64,000 bases of DNA from CAMBDS01 sp964355675 (GCA_964355675.1 CAYHEC010000009.1:69422-133421); one strand, 5' to 3'; shown: positions 33,407 through 42,620, numbered from the stretch's first letter. The notes: generated from the letters alone by a model not told the origin. Translations and numbers: made by a program.

Positions 33407-33640
33407 ATGAAAACTAAAGCAATACGAGATCTGAGTGCAGTTGAACTTTCTGCCAAAATTCATGATACATCGGAAGAACTCGCAAATTTAAAATTCCAGC
33501 ACTCCCTGCACCAGCTGGAAAATACTGTCACAGTGCGAAAAGTACGACGGGACCTCGCAAGAATGTTGACTATCAAGAAAGAGCTTGACTTGGGGGTCGC
33601 GGCAGCCCGCGCAGCCCGGGCAGCCAGAAGAGCGGAGTAA
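33407..33640 (+). CDS. rpmC: Large ribosomal subunit protein uL29
   Basis: 77 residues from ATG 33407; LSAVELSAKIHDTSEELANL and RKVRRDLARMLTI are the two helices of L29. I rejected the earlier in-frame start inside rplP. The C-terminal AARAARAARRAE tail is an Ala/Arg extension. Confidence 0.93.
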   Translation: MKTKAIRDLSAVELSAKIHDTSEELANLKFQHSLHQLENTVTVRKVRRDLARMLTIKKELDLGVAAARAARAARRAE

Positions 33641-33642
33641 GA

Positions 33643-33900
33643 TTGGAACAGCGGACTCACAAGAAGGTGCAGTTAGGCGTCGTAACTTCCATTAAAATGG
33701 ATAAAACGATCACGGTAAAGGTTGAACGCCGTTTACCACACCCTGTCTATAAAAAATTCCTCACCCGCTCAAAGAAATTCCTTGCGCACGATGCAGAAAA
33801 TACCTGCCGTGAAGGCGACCGGGTGCGAATCATCGAATGTCGGCCGCTCTCCGCACTTAAGCGGTGGCGTCTGTTGGAAGTCATCGAACGGAAAGCGTAA
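33643..33900 (+). CDS. rpsQ: Small ribosomal subunit protein uS17
   Basis: 85 residues from TTG 33643, with GCGGAG upstream. It has the OB fold with GVVTSIKMDKTITVKVERR and RVRIIECRPLSALKRW. It binds the central 16S rRNA domain. Confidence 0.95.
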   Translation: MEQRTHKKVQLGVVTSIKMDKTITVKVERRLPHPVYKKFLTRSKKFLAHDAENTCREGDRVRIIECRPLSALKRWRLLEVIERKA

Positions 33901-34035
33901 AGGGCAGAGACTACCCTACCAACTCTAATTAGTACGATCTCGAAACATCGCCTTCAGGGAATTTCGACGAACGTGTGAAGAGAGTTTGAGTCTAATAAAA
34001 CAGAAATCTTTTGCCCACTGCCGGAAAAATAAGAA

Positions 34036-34404
34036 ATGATTCAAGAAGAAACTCAATTAATTGTCGCTGATAATACCGGCGCAAAGCGAGTAAACTGTTT
34101 TCGTCTGCTTGGTGGAACGAATAAAAAGTACGCTTCCCTTGGCGATATCATCGTCGTGTCGGTTAGAAGCGCTACGCCAACCTCGAAAATAAAAAAAGGC
34201 TCCGTTTCTAAAGCGGTAGTTGTACGGGTAGCCAAGGAAATTCGCCGCAAAGATGGTTCCTACATCCGATTCGATGAAAACGCTTGCGTGCTTATCGATG
34301 ATAAACTTGAGATGATCGGGAACCGTATATTTGGACCGGTCGCCCGTGAACTTCGCGATAAGCGATACATGAAGATCGTTTCCCTGGCTCCGGAGGTATT
34401 ATAA
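34036..34404 (+). CDS. rplN: Large ribosomal subunit protein uL14
   Basis: 122 residues, beginning MIQEETQLIVADNTGAKRV and including RIFGPVARELRDKRYMKIVS. It forms intersubunit bridges with 16S rRNA. It follows a 135-bp gap without features and is 1 base ahead of rplX. Confidence 0.98.
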   Translation: MIQEETQLIVADNTGAKRVNCFRLLGGTNKKYASLGDIIVVSVRSATPTSKIKKGSVSKAVVVRVAKEIRRKDGSYIRFDENACVLIDDKLEMIGNRIFGPVARELRDKRYMKIVSLAPEVL

Positions 34405-34405
34405 A

Positions 34406-34771
34406 ATGGCATTAATAAAACACATCGACAAGATCAAGGGAAATCGTCTCTTTGTTCGAAAAGGAGATTTAGTCCTTGTCCTCTCCGGTAATGACTCCGG
34501 CAAAAGAGGCAAGGTGCTAAAGGTATTTCCCGAACGTAATCGTATTGTCGTCGAAGGCGTCGCGTTCATGAAACGGCACACCAAGCCGAATCAAAAGGTT
34601 CCCCAAGGGGGCATCGTCGAAAAAGAACGAACGATCCACGCCTCCAACGTAATGGTAATTGACCCGAAAATCGGCCAACCTACCCGCATCGGATATAAAG
34701 AGCTGAACGTAGAAGGAAAATCGATCCGCGTTCGTGTCTCTAAGAAATCCGGCGAAACATTGGTCGGGTGA
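34406..34771 (+). CDS. rplX: Large ribosomal subunit protein uL24
   Basis: 121 residues. The KOW motif GDLVLVLSGNDSGKRGKVLK is near the N-terminus, and KPNQKVPQGGIVEKE is conserved. L24 starts 50S assembly. The stop overlaps the first possible rplE start by GTGA. Confidence 0.97.
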   Translation: MALIKHIDKIKGNRLFVRKGDLVLVLSGNDSGKRGKVLKVFPERNRIVVEGVAFMKRHTKPNQKVPQGGIVEKERTIHASNVMVIDPKIGQPTRIGYKELNVEGKSIRVRVSKKSGETLVG

Positions 34772-35472
34772 GAAGAGTAATGGCAGAAAAAGAAATACAA
34801 TCAAAAAAGGGGCCCAAAGCCCCGAAGCCCTCGACCGATAAGGTCGAGAAAAAGGGCGCGGCCAAGCCATTTAAAGGCGAAGCCTCCGCTCCTGTCCCCA
34901 AGGACTACGTTCCTCGTTTGAAGAAAGTCTATAAAGATCAGGTCGTCAGCAGTTTGATGAAGCGGTTTAACTTCTCGAATGTTATGCTGGTGCCGAGACT
35001 CGAGAAAGTAGTTCTAAACGTAGGTGTTGGCGGATTGCATTCCGATCAGAAATTTGCTGAATCTCTGCAGGAAGAATTACGATCCATTTCAGGCATGAAA
35101 CCAGTACTGACTCGAGCGCGAAAATCAATCTCAAATTTCAAACTTCGTGAGGGAATGGTTGTCGGCTGTCGTGTTACCCTTCGCGGTTTTCGGATGTATG
35201 AATTTCTTGATCGACTGATCTCCGTCGTGATCCCTCGTATCCGTGACTTCAAAGGCATTTCCGACAAATCGTTTGACGGACGAGGCGATTTCAACTTTGG
35301 GATTAAAGAACAGATTATCTTCCCAGAGATCGATTACGATAAGATCGTCAAAATGCACGGCATGGACATTTGCATAGCCACGAGCGCCAGAAACGACGAA
35401 GAAGCGCTCGAGCTTCTCAAAGGACTTGGGTTTCCCTTCAGACGACGTACTGGAGATTCCCCAACAGCGTAA
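34768..35472 (+). CDS. rplE: Large ribosomal subunit protein uL5
   Basis: The L5 core begins at YVPRLKKVYKDQVVSSLMKRF and continues to the conserved end EEALELLKGLGFPFRR. Ahead of it are about 46 residues rich in Lys, Pro and Ala (SKKGPKAPKPS), which most L5 proteins lack. The start is GTG 34768, overlapping rplX, or ATG 34780; the sequence does not decide. L5 binds 5S rRNA and P-site tRNA. Confidence 0.94.
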   Translation: MRRVMAEKEIQSKKGPKAPKPSTDKVEKKGAAKPFKGEASAPVPKDYVPRLKKVYKDQVVSSLMKRFNFSNVMLVPRLEKVVLNVGVGGLHSDQKFAESLQEELRSISGMKPVLTRARKSISNFKLREGMVVGCRVTLRGFRMYEFLDRLISVVIPRIRDFKGISDKSFDGRGDFNFGIKEQIIFPEIDYDKIVKMHGMDICIATSARNDEEALELLKGLGFPFRRRTGDSPTA

Positions 35473-35548
35473 GCCCGCCTGGGTAAGGCGATATATTTAT
35501 CGCCATTAATTTGATAGACAATTTTAAGAGATTGAATTAAAGCCGCAG

Positions 35549-35734
35549 ATGGCAAAGAAATCATTGATAGCCAAGCAACGTCGAACGCCAAAGTTCGCCG
35601 TACGCAGTTACAGCCGATGTCGGCGATGCGGTCGTCCGCGAGCCTACATGCGACGTTTCGGCCTTTGCCGCCTCTGCTTCAGGCAGTTGGCTCTCGCCGG
35701 AATGATTCCCGGCATTACTAAAGCAAGCTGGTAG
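35549..35734 (+). CDS. rpsN: Small ribosomal subunit protein uS14, zinc type
   Basis: 61 residues with C24-RR-C27 and C40-RL-C43, the zinc-binding short form (type Z). It ends GMIPGITKASW, as in other zinc-type S14. A GGCGATA / TATCGCC hairpin lies in the 76-bp spacer before it. Confidence 0.97.
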   Translation: MAKKSLIAKQRRTPKFAVRSYSRCRRCGRPRAYMRRFGLCRLCFRQLALAGMIPGITKASW

Positions 35735-35749
35735 AGGAGGAATAACACA

Positions 35750-36148
35750 ATGAGCATGTCAGACCCCATATCCGACCTCCTCACCCGTATCAGGAACGCA
35801 TCATCCGCCAGACATCATACGGTGGATATTCCTGAATCGACTCTCAAGCGAGAGATCGTCAAGGTGTTGCTTAGGGAACGATTTATCGCAAGATACGTTC
35901 GCATCCGCGATGGCAAGCAGGGACTCATCCGCGTCTATCTCCGTTATACTGATGACGGAACGGGCGTGATCGATGGGATCGAGCGCGTATCGCGCCCCGG
36001 TCGGAGACTTTACTTTGGCACGGATGAAATACCCCGTGTTTTGAATGGTCTCGGAACCATGATTTTAACCACACCAGCTGGAATTGTCACCGATCGTCAG
36101 GCTCGAAAGCTGCATATCGGTGGAGAACCACTGTGTATCGTATGGTAA
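35750..36148 (+). CDS. rpsH: Small ribosomal subunit protein uS8
   Basis: 132 residues, starting MSMSDPISDLLTRIRNA, with ATG 35756 as an alternative start two codons in. The C-terminus carries GIVTDRQARKLHIGGEPLC. S8 also regulates the spc operon in E. coli. Confidence 0.97.
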   Translation: MSMSDPISDLLTRIRNASSARHHTVDIPESTLKREIVKVLLRERFIARYVRIRDGKQGLIRVYLRYTDDGTGVIDGIERVSRPGRRLYFGTDEIPRVLNGLGTMILTTPAGIVTDRQARKLHIGGEPLCIVW

Positions 36149-36182
36149 TCGCCGCACCTGCGGCGTCCAAGGAGTAGAGGCA

Positions 36183-36722
36183 ATGTCACGCGTAGGACGC
36201 GCACCGATAAACATTCCCGCTGGAGTGACTGTAGATATCCAGGGAGAACATATTTTCGCCAAGGGAAAACTCGGCGAACTTGAACATTATATGCCCAGTG
36301 GCATTACTGCCACTCTGGAAGGTAGCACTCTGAGTGTGACACGTCGAGATGATAGTCGCCAACAGAAAGCGCTCCACGGCCTCTCACGGACCTTAGTAGC
36401 CAATATGGTAAAAGGTGTAAGCGAAGGCTACAAAAAGACCTTGGAAATTGTCGGAGTCGGTTACCGTTGCGAGATGAAAGGTAAGGCTCTCCAACTTCAA
36501 GTTGGCTTCTCACACCGAGTGCTGATAGTCCCTCCCGATGGAATATTGCTGTCGGTGGTAAATCAGACAAATTTCGCCGTTGCCGGTATAGATAAGCAAC
36601 TGGTTGGAGAAGTAGCCGCTAAAATTCGCGCTGTTAAACCTCCTGAACCGTTCCGCGGTAAAGGAATTAAGTATATCGATGAAGTGGTTCGACGCAAAGC
36701 TGGTAAGTCAGCAGGCAAGTAG
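36183..36722 (+). CDS. rplF: Large ribosomal subunit protein uL6
   Basis: 179 residues from ATG 36183, reading MSRVGRAPINIPAGVTVDI, the family start; GGAG lies 12 bases upstream. The C-terminal signature PEPFRGKGIKYIDEVVRRK is present. A short GCCGC / GCGGC hairpin sits in the spacer after rpsH. Confidence 0.96.
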   Translation: MSRVGRAPINIPAGVTVDIQGEHIFAKGKLGELEHYMPSGITATLEGSTLSVTRRDDSRQQKALHGLSRTLVANMVKGVSEGYKKTLEIVGVGYRCEMKGKALQLQVGFSHRVLIVPPDGILLSVVNQTNFAVAGIDKQLVGEVAAKIRAVKPPEPFRGKGIKYIDEVVRRKAGKSAGK

Positions 36723-36834
36723 GCTGTCTGGCATCTAAGCCATACCAATTAAGTTATTTACGACAAGAGATCCCAAAGACCCTCCCGCGCCACGTATGAC
36801 AGGCATACGGCAGGGCGTAATTATAAGGCTACCA

Positions 36835-37218
36835 ATGAGTAATCCACGCGTCACGGTCAGAAAGAAATTAGAACAGCTTGAACGCCGCAAAAAACACGGC
36901 TTAAAAAAGCTTTTCGGTACGAGCGAACGTCCAAGGCTTCTCGTTTTCCGAAGCAATAAGCATATCTATGCCCAACTGGTTAATGATGTCAAATCCTGCA
37001 CCATCACCGGATGTTCTACGAACAGCCCTGAACTTCGTGACAAAGTTGCCGCGATGAAGGGAAAGTTGGATGAAGCAAAGGCAGTAGGTATGCAAATTGC
37101 GGCTCTTGCTAAACAAAACGGTATCGAGATGGTCGCATTTGACCGAAACGGCCGACGCTATCATGGCAGAGTCAAGGCTCTTGCCGATGGCGCACGCGAA
37201 GGCGGATTGAAGTTTTAG
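36835..37218 (+). CDS. rplR: Large ribosomal subunit protein uL18
   Basis: 127 residues from ATG 36835, with AAGG upstream. RPRLLVFRSNKHIYAQLVND and FDRNGRRYHGRVKALADGAR are the L18 signatures. It binds 5S rRNA with L5. Confidence 0.95.
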   Translation: MSNPRVTVRKKLEQLERRKKHGLKKLFGTSERPRLLVFRSNKHIYAQLVNDVKSCTITGCSTNSPELRDKVAAMKGKLDEAKAVGMQIAALAKQNGIEMVAFDRNGRRYHGRVKALADGAREGGLKF

Positions 37219-37327
37219 AAAGTTAGAGTCAACTAATTAGATTGACTCAGATAGATAAATTCGGCGAGTTGTGCTGCTGACTTTGAAATAGTCGACAGTT
37301 CCTTCAGATGAAAAAGAGAAATTCCTT

Positions 37328-37855
37328 TTGGAACAGATTAGTAATTCAGAACAGACCCTTATCGAAAAAGTGATCTACATTAATCGGGTCGCCAAAGTCG
37401 TTAAAGGTGGTCGTAACTTCAGCTTCAATGCTTTGGTTGTCGTTGGCGATGGTCAAGGTCGTGTTGGCTTTGGTCTCGGGAAAGCCCGCGAAGTTGTGGA
37501 CGCCATAGCCAAGGGCACTGACGTTGCCAAGCGCGGCATGAAAAGATACCCGATGGTCGGAGGCACAATTCCTCACCAGACTATGGGTCTTTATGGAGCT
37601 GGCAAAGTCTTTATGAAGCCCGCTTCGCCCGGAACTGGAATCATCGCTGGCGGCGCCGCGAGAGCGGTGTTAGAAGCACTTGGCGTTCGTGACATTCTAT
37701 GTAAATCTCTCGGAACCGGCAATGCGGTAAACGTCATGAGAGCGACATTTGCTGGTCTCGAGACGCTTTATAGTGCCGCTTCGATGGCTCGCAAACGCGG
37801 GTTGAAGGTTTCTGACTTGATCGATATGCCGCGTCGTGAGGTTGTCAATGTCTGA
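37328..37855 (+). CDS. rpsE: Small ribosomal subunit protein uS5
   Basis: 175 residues from TTG 37328. VIYINRVAKVVKGGRNFSF and the loop GFGLGKAREVVDAI mark the dsRBD-like domain, and GTGIIAGGAARAVLEALGV is also conserved. S5 affects decoding accuracy. The stop overlaps rpmD by 8 bases. Confidence 0.95.
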   Translation: MEQISNSEQTLIEKVIYINRVAKVVKGGRNFSFNALVVVGDGQGRVGFGLGKAREVVDAIAKGTDVAKRGMKRYPMVGGTIPHQTMGLYGAGKVFMKPASPGTGIIAGGAARAVLEALGVRDILCKSLGTGNAVNVMRATFAGLETLYSAASMARKRGLKVSDLIDMPRREVVNV

Positions 37856-38081
37856 TTACGTACGATTAACCTATATTCATAGCTCTGTTGGGAATAGTTA
37901 CTTCCACAAAAGGACTATCCGTGCCCTTGGGTTCCGGAAACTTCACCAAAGCCGTGTAGTCGTAGATTGTCCCTCTTTGCGAGGAATGTTGAAAAGTGTA
38001 GCTCATCTCGTTAAGATAGAGCCAACCGAAGCACCTGCCGAACCAAATTTCGGCGCCGGGAAGATCAGAGGCAATAAATAA
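37848..38081 (+). CDS. rpmD: Large ribosomal subunit protein uL30
   Basis: 77 residues from ATG 37848. The core VRLTYIHSSVGNSYFHKRTI, then LGFRKLHQSRVV, then GMLKSVAHLVKIE is L30. The last ~17 residues, rich in Glu, Pro and Ala, are an extension over the usual 60. It overlaps rpsE by 8 bases and rplO by 1. Confidence 0.93.
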   Translation: MSDYVRLTYIHSSVGNSYFHKRTIRALGFRKLHQSRVVVDCPSLRGMLKSVAHLVKIEPTEAPAEPNFGAGKIRGNK

Positions 38082-38620
38082 TGCATAAAGATTCAGGCGA
38101 TTTAGGGCAACTGCGTCCGGCAGAAGGGTCGGTAAAGAATAGGAAGCGTATCGGACGCGGACGTGGCTCTGGCCATGGCGATACCGCTACAAAAGGAAAC
38201 AAAGGCGCTCAGTCACGATCTGGTTACAAATCACGCGCGAGATTTGAGGGCGGTCAGATGCCTATGCATCGTCGTCTTCCGAAACGCGGCTTCAATGTTC
38301 CCAACCGTACTGAATATCTTGAAATTAATCTGAATTCCCTTGCCCGATTCGAAGGTGGCATTGCTAACCCCGAAACTTTGCGAGCTGTCGGCTTGGTTGC
38401 TGGACGAGGTCCGATTGTAATTCTGGGTCGGAAGGGCCCGGCAGAGATAACCCTGAAGGTTATGGAACTTTGCGTACATAGAATTACAGCGACAGCCCGT
38501 GCGGCCGTCGAAGCGGCAGGCGGCAAAATTACTATATTGCCTCTCGAACCTTTTGACCGACGCGTAAAAAAGGGGCCTGCGCCGAAGCCTAAGAAAAAGG
38601 CCAAGTCTGTCCAAGCCTGA
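38081..38620 (+). CDS. rplO: Large ribosomal subunit protein uL15
   Basis: 179 residues. The Gly/Arg-rich N-terminus includes RKRIGRGRGSGHGDTATKG and RFEGGQMPMHRRLPKRGF. The C-terminal basic tail is longer than in most L15. It overlaps rpmD by one base. Confidence 0.96.
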   Translation: MHKDSGDLGQLRPAEGSVKNRKRIGRGRGSGHGDTATKGNKGAQSRSGYKSRARFEGGQMPMHRRLPKRGFNVPNRTEYLEINLNSLARFEGGIANPETLRAVGLVAGRGPIVILGRKGPAEITLKVMELCVHRITATARAAVEAAGGKITILPLEPFDRRVKKGPAPKPKKKAKSVQA

Positions 38621-38666
38621 CGTTGTCAGCTAAAGGACTCGACATTTGAACAATGAGTTTGGGGTG

Positions 38667-38740
38667 CTGTCACTCGCCCCCGTGTGACAGTTAAGGTTTG
38701 AAATAATAATAGTATTTGGTGTCAGATGAGGGCGTCTGAC
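38667..38740 (+). repeat. Two hairpins in the rplO-secY spacer
   Basis: CTGTCAC / GTGACAG (38667-38690) and GTCAGA / TCTGAC (38721-38740), each with a GC-rich loop, lie in the 156 bp before secY. Neither has a T tract, so they look like spacer repeats rather than terminators. Confidence 0.5.
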
Positions 38741-38776
38741 GCTACTCCAACGATAACAGGTGACCGCGGCTGATTT

Positions 38777-40111
38777 ATGCTGCAAAAATTCCAAAACATA
38801 TTCAAGATTCCTGAACTTAAGCGTCGTATCCTATTTACGTTGCTCGTGTTCGTGGTCTACCGCGTCGGCGGTCACGTACCGGTTCCAGGGATCAACGCCC
38901 ATGCTCTGGGAGAGTTTCTTCGCGCCCAGCAGAATACCCTTTTTGGACTTTACGATATGTTCGCCGGAGGTAACTTCGGGCGAGCTACCGTATTTGCACT
39001 TGGTATCATGCCTTATATCAGCGCCTCGATTATTCTCCAGATGATGGGAACAGTCATTCCCGCGCTACAGAAAATCCAACAGGAAGGTGATGAAGGTCGT
39101 AAGAAAATCACCCAGTGGACACGTTACCTGACTGTCGGAATTTCAGCGGCACAAGCTATCGGCGTCAGCATTTTCCTCACCCAGATCCCCGTTACCCAGC
39201 AAGGCCAACTCGTCGTTCCAAACCCCGGGCTTGGTTTTATTATGATGACTATGATCACCCTCACCGCCGGGTGTGTATTCATCATGTGGCTCGGTGAACA
39301 AATCACCGAACGTGGCATAGGCAATGGAATCTCACTTATAATTTTCATAGGGATAATCGATCGCATTCCTTACGCTTTTCTGGACGAATACCAGCTTCTT
39401 CGTCAGGGACTGCGCCAGCCGATGACTGAGGTTCTCCTGTTTGCCGTGATGTTTTTTACTATCGCCGGCGTAGTCGCACTCACACAGGGGCAGCGGAAGA
39501 TCAATGTTCAATACGCTAAACGCGTTGTCGGCCGCAAAGTCTATGGCGGTCAATCGACGCATATTCCGCTACGCGTCAATACGGCTGGTGTAATGCCGAT
39601 TATCTTTGCACAAACGATTTTATTCATCCCGCAAACCATTGCAACTTTCCTTCCGGAAGGCGGATTCCGCGATGCCATGACGAATGGTTTTTCGAGTGAT
39701 TCGTTTGTTTATCTCGCCACCTATATGCTCCTCATCGTCTTTTTCACATACTTCTACACTGCGGTTGCATTCAACCCCGTTGATGTTGCGAATAATTTGA
39801 AGAAGCATGGCGGTCTTATACCTTCGGTTAAGCCAGGAAAACGAACAGCGGAATATCTCGACAATATATTGTCCAGAATTACCCTTCCCGGCGCCATCGC
39901 ACTTGGATTTATAGCGATATTCCCCACGTTGATTACAATGAATATTAACGTTTCCTATAACTTCGCATCCTTCTACGGCGGAACCGGACTTTTAATCATT
40001 GTTGGCGTGGCGCTTGATACTTTGCAACAGGTCGAATCACACTTGTTGATGAGACATTACGAAGGTTTGATGAAGAGCGGTCATATTCGAGGTCGTTCAC
40101 GGAGAATGTAG
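38777..40111 (+). CDS. secY: Preprotein translocase subunit SecY
   Basis: 444 residues with the ten-span pattern of the protein-conducting channel. Visible family segments are GGNFGRATVFALGIMPYISA, ITERGIGNGISLIIF, and the C-terminal ribosome-contact region DTLQQVESHLLMRHYEGL. It works in the inner membrane with SecE, encoded at 7634. It sits in its usual place after rplO and before adk and map. Confidence 0.97.
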   Translation: MLQKFQNIFKIPELKRRILFTLLVFVVYRVGGHVPVPGINAHALGEFLRAQQNTLFGLYDMFAGGNFGRATVFALGIMPYISASIILQMMGTVIPALQKIQQEGDEGRKKITQWTRYLTVGISAAQAIGVSIFLTQIPVTQQGQLVVPNPGLGFIMMTMITLTAGCVFIMWLGEQITERGIGNGISLIIFIGIIDRIPYAFLDEYQLLRQGLRQPMTEVLLFAVMFFTIAGVVALTQGQRKINVQYAKRVVGRKVYGGQSTHIPLRVNTAGVMPIIFAQTILFIPQTIATFLPEGGFRDAMTNGFSSDSFVYLATYMLLIVFFTYFYTAVAFNPVDVANNLKKHGGLIPSVKPGKRTAEYLDNILSRITLPGAIALGFIAIFPTLITMNINVSYNFASFYGGTGLLIIVGVALDTLQQVESHLLMRHYEGLMKSGHIRGRSRRM

Positions 40112-40172
40112 GCACACAACTGGTTATTATACCGCCCGCACTAATCGATAAATAAGATTCGGGCGATAATAA

Positions 40173-40793
40173 ATGATTGTAATTCTAATGGGGCCTCCCG
40201 GAGCGGGAAAGGGGACACAAGCGCAAAAGCTTGCTTCATATTACGGTTTGAAGCATCTCTCTACTGGAGATTTATTGCGCACCGCCGTTGCTGAAGGAAC
40301 TGAAATTGGCTTAAAAGCCAAAGAATTTATGACCACCGGCAAACTTGTTCCCGACGATGTTATCACTAAGATTGTTATCGAATACATTCATAATCACCGG
40401 TATCAGGGCTTATTGCTCGACGGGTTTCCCCGAACGGTTTCGCAAGCTGATGGGCTCAGTAAGTCTGTAAAACAGGAAGATGTTAAGGTTGTAACGCTGG
40501 AACTTCCCGACGACGAAGTGATTAAGCGATTGTCTGCTCGCAGAGTCTGCCGGTTATGTGGCTGGATTTATAGCGAATCTCAGTCTGGAATTACGGGAAC
40601 CTGTGAATGTGGCGGAGAACTTTACCAGCGCGAAGACGACAGACCTTCGACAATCGCCCATAGACTTGAGGTTTATCATGCTCAGACCAAACCAGTGATA
40701 GATTACTATAAAGACTATGTTGGTGTCGTCAAAGTAAATGGACTTGGTAAACCCGAAGAAGTTTTCGTCAGGATTCGGGATGCACTCGATTGA
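40173..40793 (+). CDS. adk: Adenylate kinase, zinc-finger LID type
   Basis: 206 residues. The P-loop GPPGAGKGTQ is at 7-16 and GFPRT at 84-88. The LID contains C126, C129, C144 and C146, a four-cysteine site that normally binds zinc. It interconverts AMP, ADP and ATP. The start is ATG 40173; the stop overlaps map by TTGA. Confidence 0.97.
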   Translation: MIVILMGPPGAGKGTQAQKLASYYGLKHLSTGDLLRTAVAEGTEIGLKAKEFMTTGKLVPDDVITKIVIEYIHNHRYQGLLLDGFPRTVSQADGLSKSVKQEDVKVVTLELPDDEVIKRLSARRVCRLCGWIYSESQSGITGTCECGGELYQREDDRPSTIAHRLEVYHAQTKPVIDYYKDYVGVVKVNGLGKPEEVFVRIRDALD

Positions 40794-41608
40794 TAAGATT
40801 TAAAAGCCCTCGCGATATAGAAAAAATGCGGAAAGCTGGAATTGCACTTGCTGAAGTGTTTCTTGAAACCGCAAGTATGATGAAGCATGATACCGTCACT
40901 TCGGAAATCGACAAGGCATTCGAAAAAGCTATCAGAGTCCGTCATGCCCGACCAGCTTTCAAAGGATATCGCGGCGAAGCCAAGTACCCATTCCCGGCAA
41001 GTACGTGTATCTCGATCGACTCGGAAGTAGTTCACGGCATCCCTTCCAAAAGGAAGCTGGTTAGCGGAATGGTGGTCGGTATCGACTCTGGACTGGAACT
41101 TGACGGCTGGTATTCTGATATGGCCGCAAGCTTTTTAATCGGAGAAGTCAGCGACCAAAAAAAGAAATTGTGGCGAGTGACTCTCGAAGCCCTCTACCTC
41201 GGGATCGATCAAGCACGACCAGGTAATCGCATCAACGATATTAGCGGCGCTGTTCAGGATCATGTCGAAAAACACGGTTTTTCAGTTATTCGCGGTCTCG
41301 TCGGACACGGCATCGGTACTTCATTGCATGAGGATCCATCCGTACCGAACTTCCGCAATCATGACGGGAACACCATAATTCGTACGGGCATGACAATCGC
41401 CGTCGAACCAATGATTTCAGCAGGCGACTACCGCATTAAAACCTTGTCCGATGGATGGACTGCCGCGACGAAAGATGCTTCTCCAAGCTGTCATTTTGAA
41501 CATACGATAGCCGTGACCGATAACGGTCCTGAAATTCTAACTCTCTTGCCGGACGGTCGAGATCCCTGGGAAGTTATAACCGGCGTCACTAAGGAACTGC
41601 GTGCCTAA
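40790..41608 (+). CDS. map: Methionine aminopeptidase, type I
   Basis: 272 residues from TTG 40790. The metal ligands are visible in order: D in GIDSGLELDGWY, D in YSDMAASF, H in GHGIGTSLHEDP, E in AVEPMIS, and E in FEHTIAV. It removes the initiator methionine from new proteins. There is no N-terminal zinc-finger extension. It is coupled to adk upstream and overlaps infA by 8 bases. Confidence 0.96.
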   Translation: MIRFKSPRDIEKMRKAGIALAEVFLETASMMKHDTVTSEIDKAFEKAIRVRHARPAFKGYRGEAKYPFPASTCISIDSEVVHGIPSKRKLVSGMVVGIDSGLELDGWYSDMAASFLIGEVSDQKKKLWRVTLEALYLGIDQARPGNRINDISGAVQDHVEKHGFSVIRGLVGHGIGTSLHEDPSVPNFRNHDGNTIIRTGMTIAVEPMISAGDYRIKTLSDGWTAATKDASPSCHFEHTIAVTDNGPEILTLLPDGRDPWEVITGVTKELRA

Positions 41609-41819
41609 GGAAGAACCGATCAAAATGGATGGCGTTGTGGTTGAGACCTTACCCAATGCCAGTTTTCATGTAAAGCTTGACCAAGGTCACGTCGTGCTGG
41701 CTCATATTTCGGGCCGGATGCGAATGAATTTTATCAAGATTCTTCCCGGAGATCGCGTTACAATAGAACTTTCGCCTTACGATCTCTCGCGTGGACGCAT
41801 CATTTATCGTTATAAATAA
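41601..41819 (+). CDS. infA: Translation initiation factor IF-1
   Basis: 72 residues from GTG 41601, the exact family length: PKEEPIKMDGVVVETLPNA, then LAHISGRMR, then SPYDLSRGRIIYRYK. It is an OB-fold protein that binds the A site during initiation. It overlaps map by 8 bases. Confidence 0.96.
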   Translation: MPKEEPIKMDGVVVETLPNASFHVKLDQGHVVLAHISGRMRMNFIKILPGDRVTIELSPYDLSRGRIIYRYK

Positions 41820-41902
41820 GCTTGGGCTTTGGTTTGTCGGACTGCTATCCTACACACTTAACGACCGCCCAACCTAAAAAATTAAGACCAAGGCACTAAG
41901 CC

Positions 41903-42016
41903 ATGAAAGTTAGAGCTTCCGTTAAACGTATTTGTGATAACTGCAAGATTGTTCGCCGTGAAGGCGTGATCCGGGTTATTTGTAAGAACCCCAAGCACAA
42001 ACAGCGTCAAGGATAA
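41903..42016 (+). CDS. rpmJ: Large ribosomal subunit protein bL36
   Basis: 37 residues, MKVRASVKRICDNCKIVRR onwards. The zinc ligands C11, C14, C27 and H32 are all present, so this is the zinc-binding form. It lies between infA and rpsM as usual. Confidence 0.96.
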   Translation: MKVRASVKRICDNCKIVRREGVIRVICKNPKHKQRQG

Positions 42017-42027
42017 TTGCTTTTCCA

Positions 42028-42089
42028 CTGTCAACCCGCAGTGGTTGACAGCCCAGAGAGTTTACCACCGTCAACCCGCTGAGGTTGAC
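42028..42089 (+). repeat. Two GTCAACC hairpins between rpmJ and rpsM
   Basis: CTGTCAACC / GGTTGACAG at 42028-42051 and a similar GTCAACC / GGTTGAC hairpin near 42070-42089. Related sequences occur after the substrate-binding-protein gene (near 51140) and at 59560. No T tract follows. Confidence 0.6.
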
Positions 42090-42119
42090 CGAACCTAAGT
42101 CGCAAGTTAAGGATTTTTA

Positions 42120-42491
42120 ATGGCACGAATAGCAGGTGTTGACCTGCCGCGCAACAAGCGGATCGAAATAGCTTTAACCTACATTTATGGCATTGGCCGG
42201 ATCACATCGAATGCGATCCTCGGCAAAGCCAAAATCAGCCCCGATCTTCATTCCGACTCGCTTACCGACGAGCAGGTAAAGAAGATCCGCGATATCATCA
42301 ACGAGGAGTATAAGGTCGAAGGCCCGCTCCGCACCGAAGTTCAAATGAACATCAAACGTTTGATCGATATTGGGTGCTACCGCGGTACCAGGCATAAAAA
42401 GGGTCTTCCAGCGCGTGGGCAAAATACACGAAACAATGCCCGAACTCGTCGCGCCAAGAGAAAGTCGTCGCCGTCCAAGAAGAAAGCGTAA
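42120..42491 (+). CDS. rpsM: Small ribosomal subunit protein uS13
   Basis: 123 residues, starting MARIAGVDLPRNKRIEIALT, with CYRGTRHKKGLPARGQNTR near the end. It contacts the P-site tRNA and the 50S subunit. Confidence 0.97.
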   Translation: MARIAGVDLPRNKRIEIALTYIYGIGRITSNAILGKAKISPDLHSDSLTDEQVKKIRDIINEEYKVEGPLRTEVQMNIKRLIDIGCYRGTRHKKGLPARGQNTRNNARTRRAKRKSSPSKKKA

Positions 42492-42501
42492 TCCCTTTTA
42501 T

Positions 42502-42590
42502 GGGGAGGACAGACATTCCCGTCTGTCAATTTGAAGTCGATAGAGCTTAAAAGGAACGCTTGATGACAGACAAGAATGTCTATCCTCACC
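42502..42590. repeat. Bipartite palindromic repeat between rpsM and rpsK
   Basis: Left arm GGGAGGACAGACATTCCC at 42502-42527 and right arm GACAGACAAGAATGTCTATC at 42562-42590. Same family as at 5634, but with GGAGGA/TCCTC ends instead of GTACGA/TCGTAC. It provides a spurious ATG in frame upstream of rpsK. Confidence 0.8.
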
Positions 42591-42620
42591 GGCGTTATTC
42601 ACTCAAAAGAAGAGATTCAC

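Noticed and set aside
42576..42620. ATG start for rpsK 15 codons upstream
   Set aside because: The ATG is part of a spacer repeat; TTG 42621 gives the canonical 129-residue S11.
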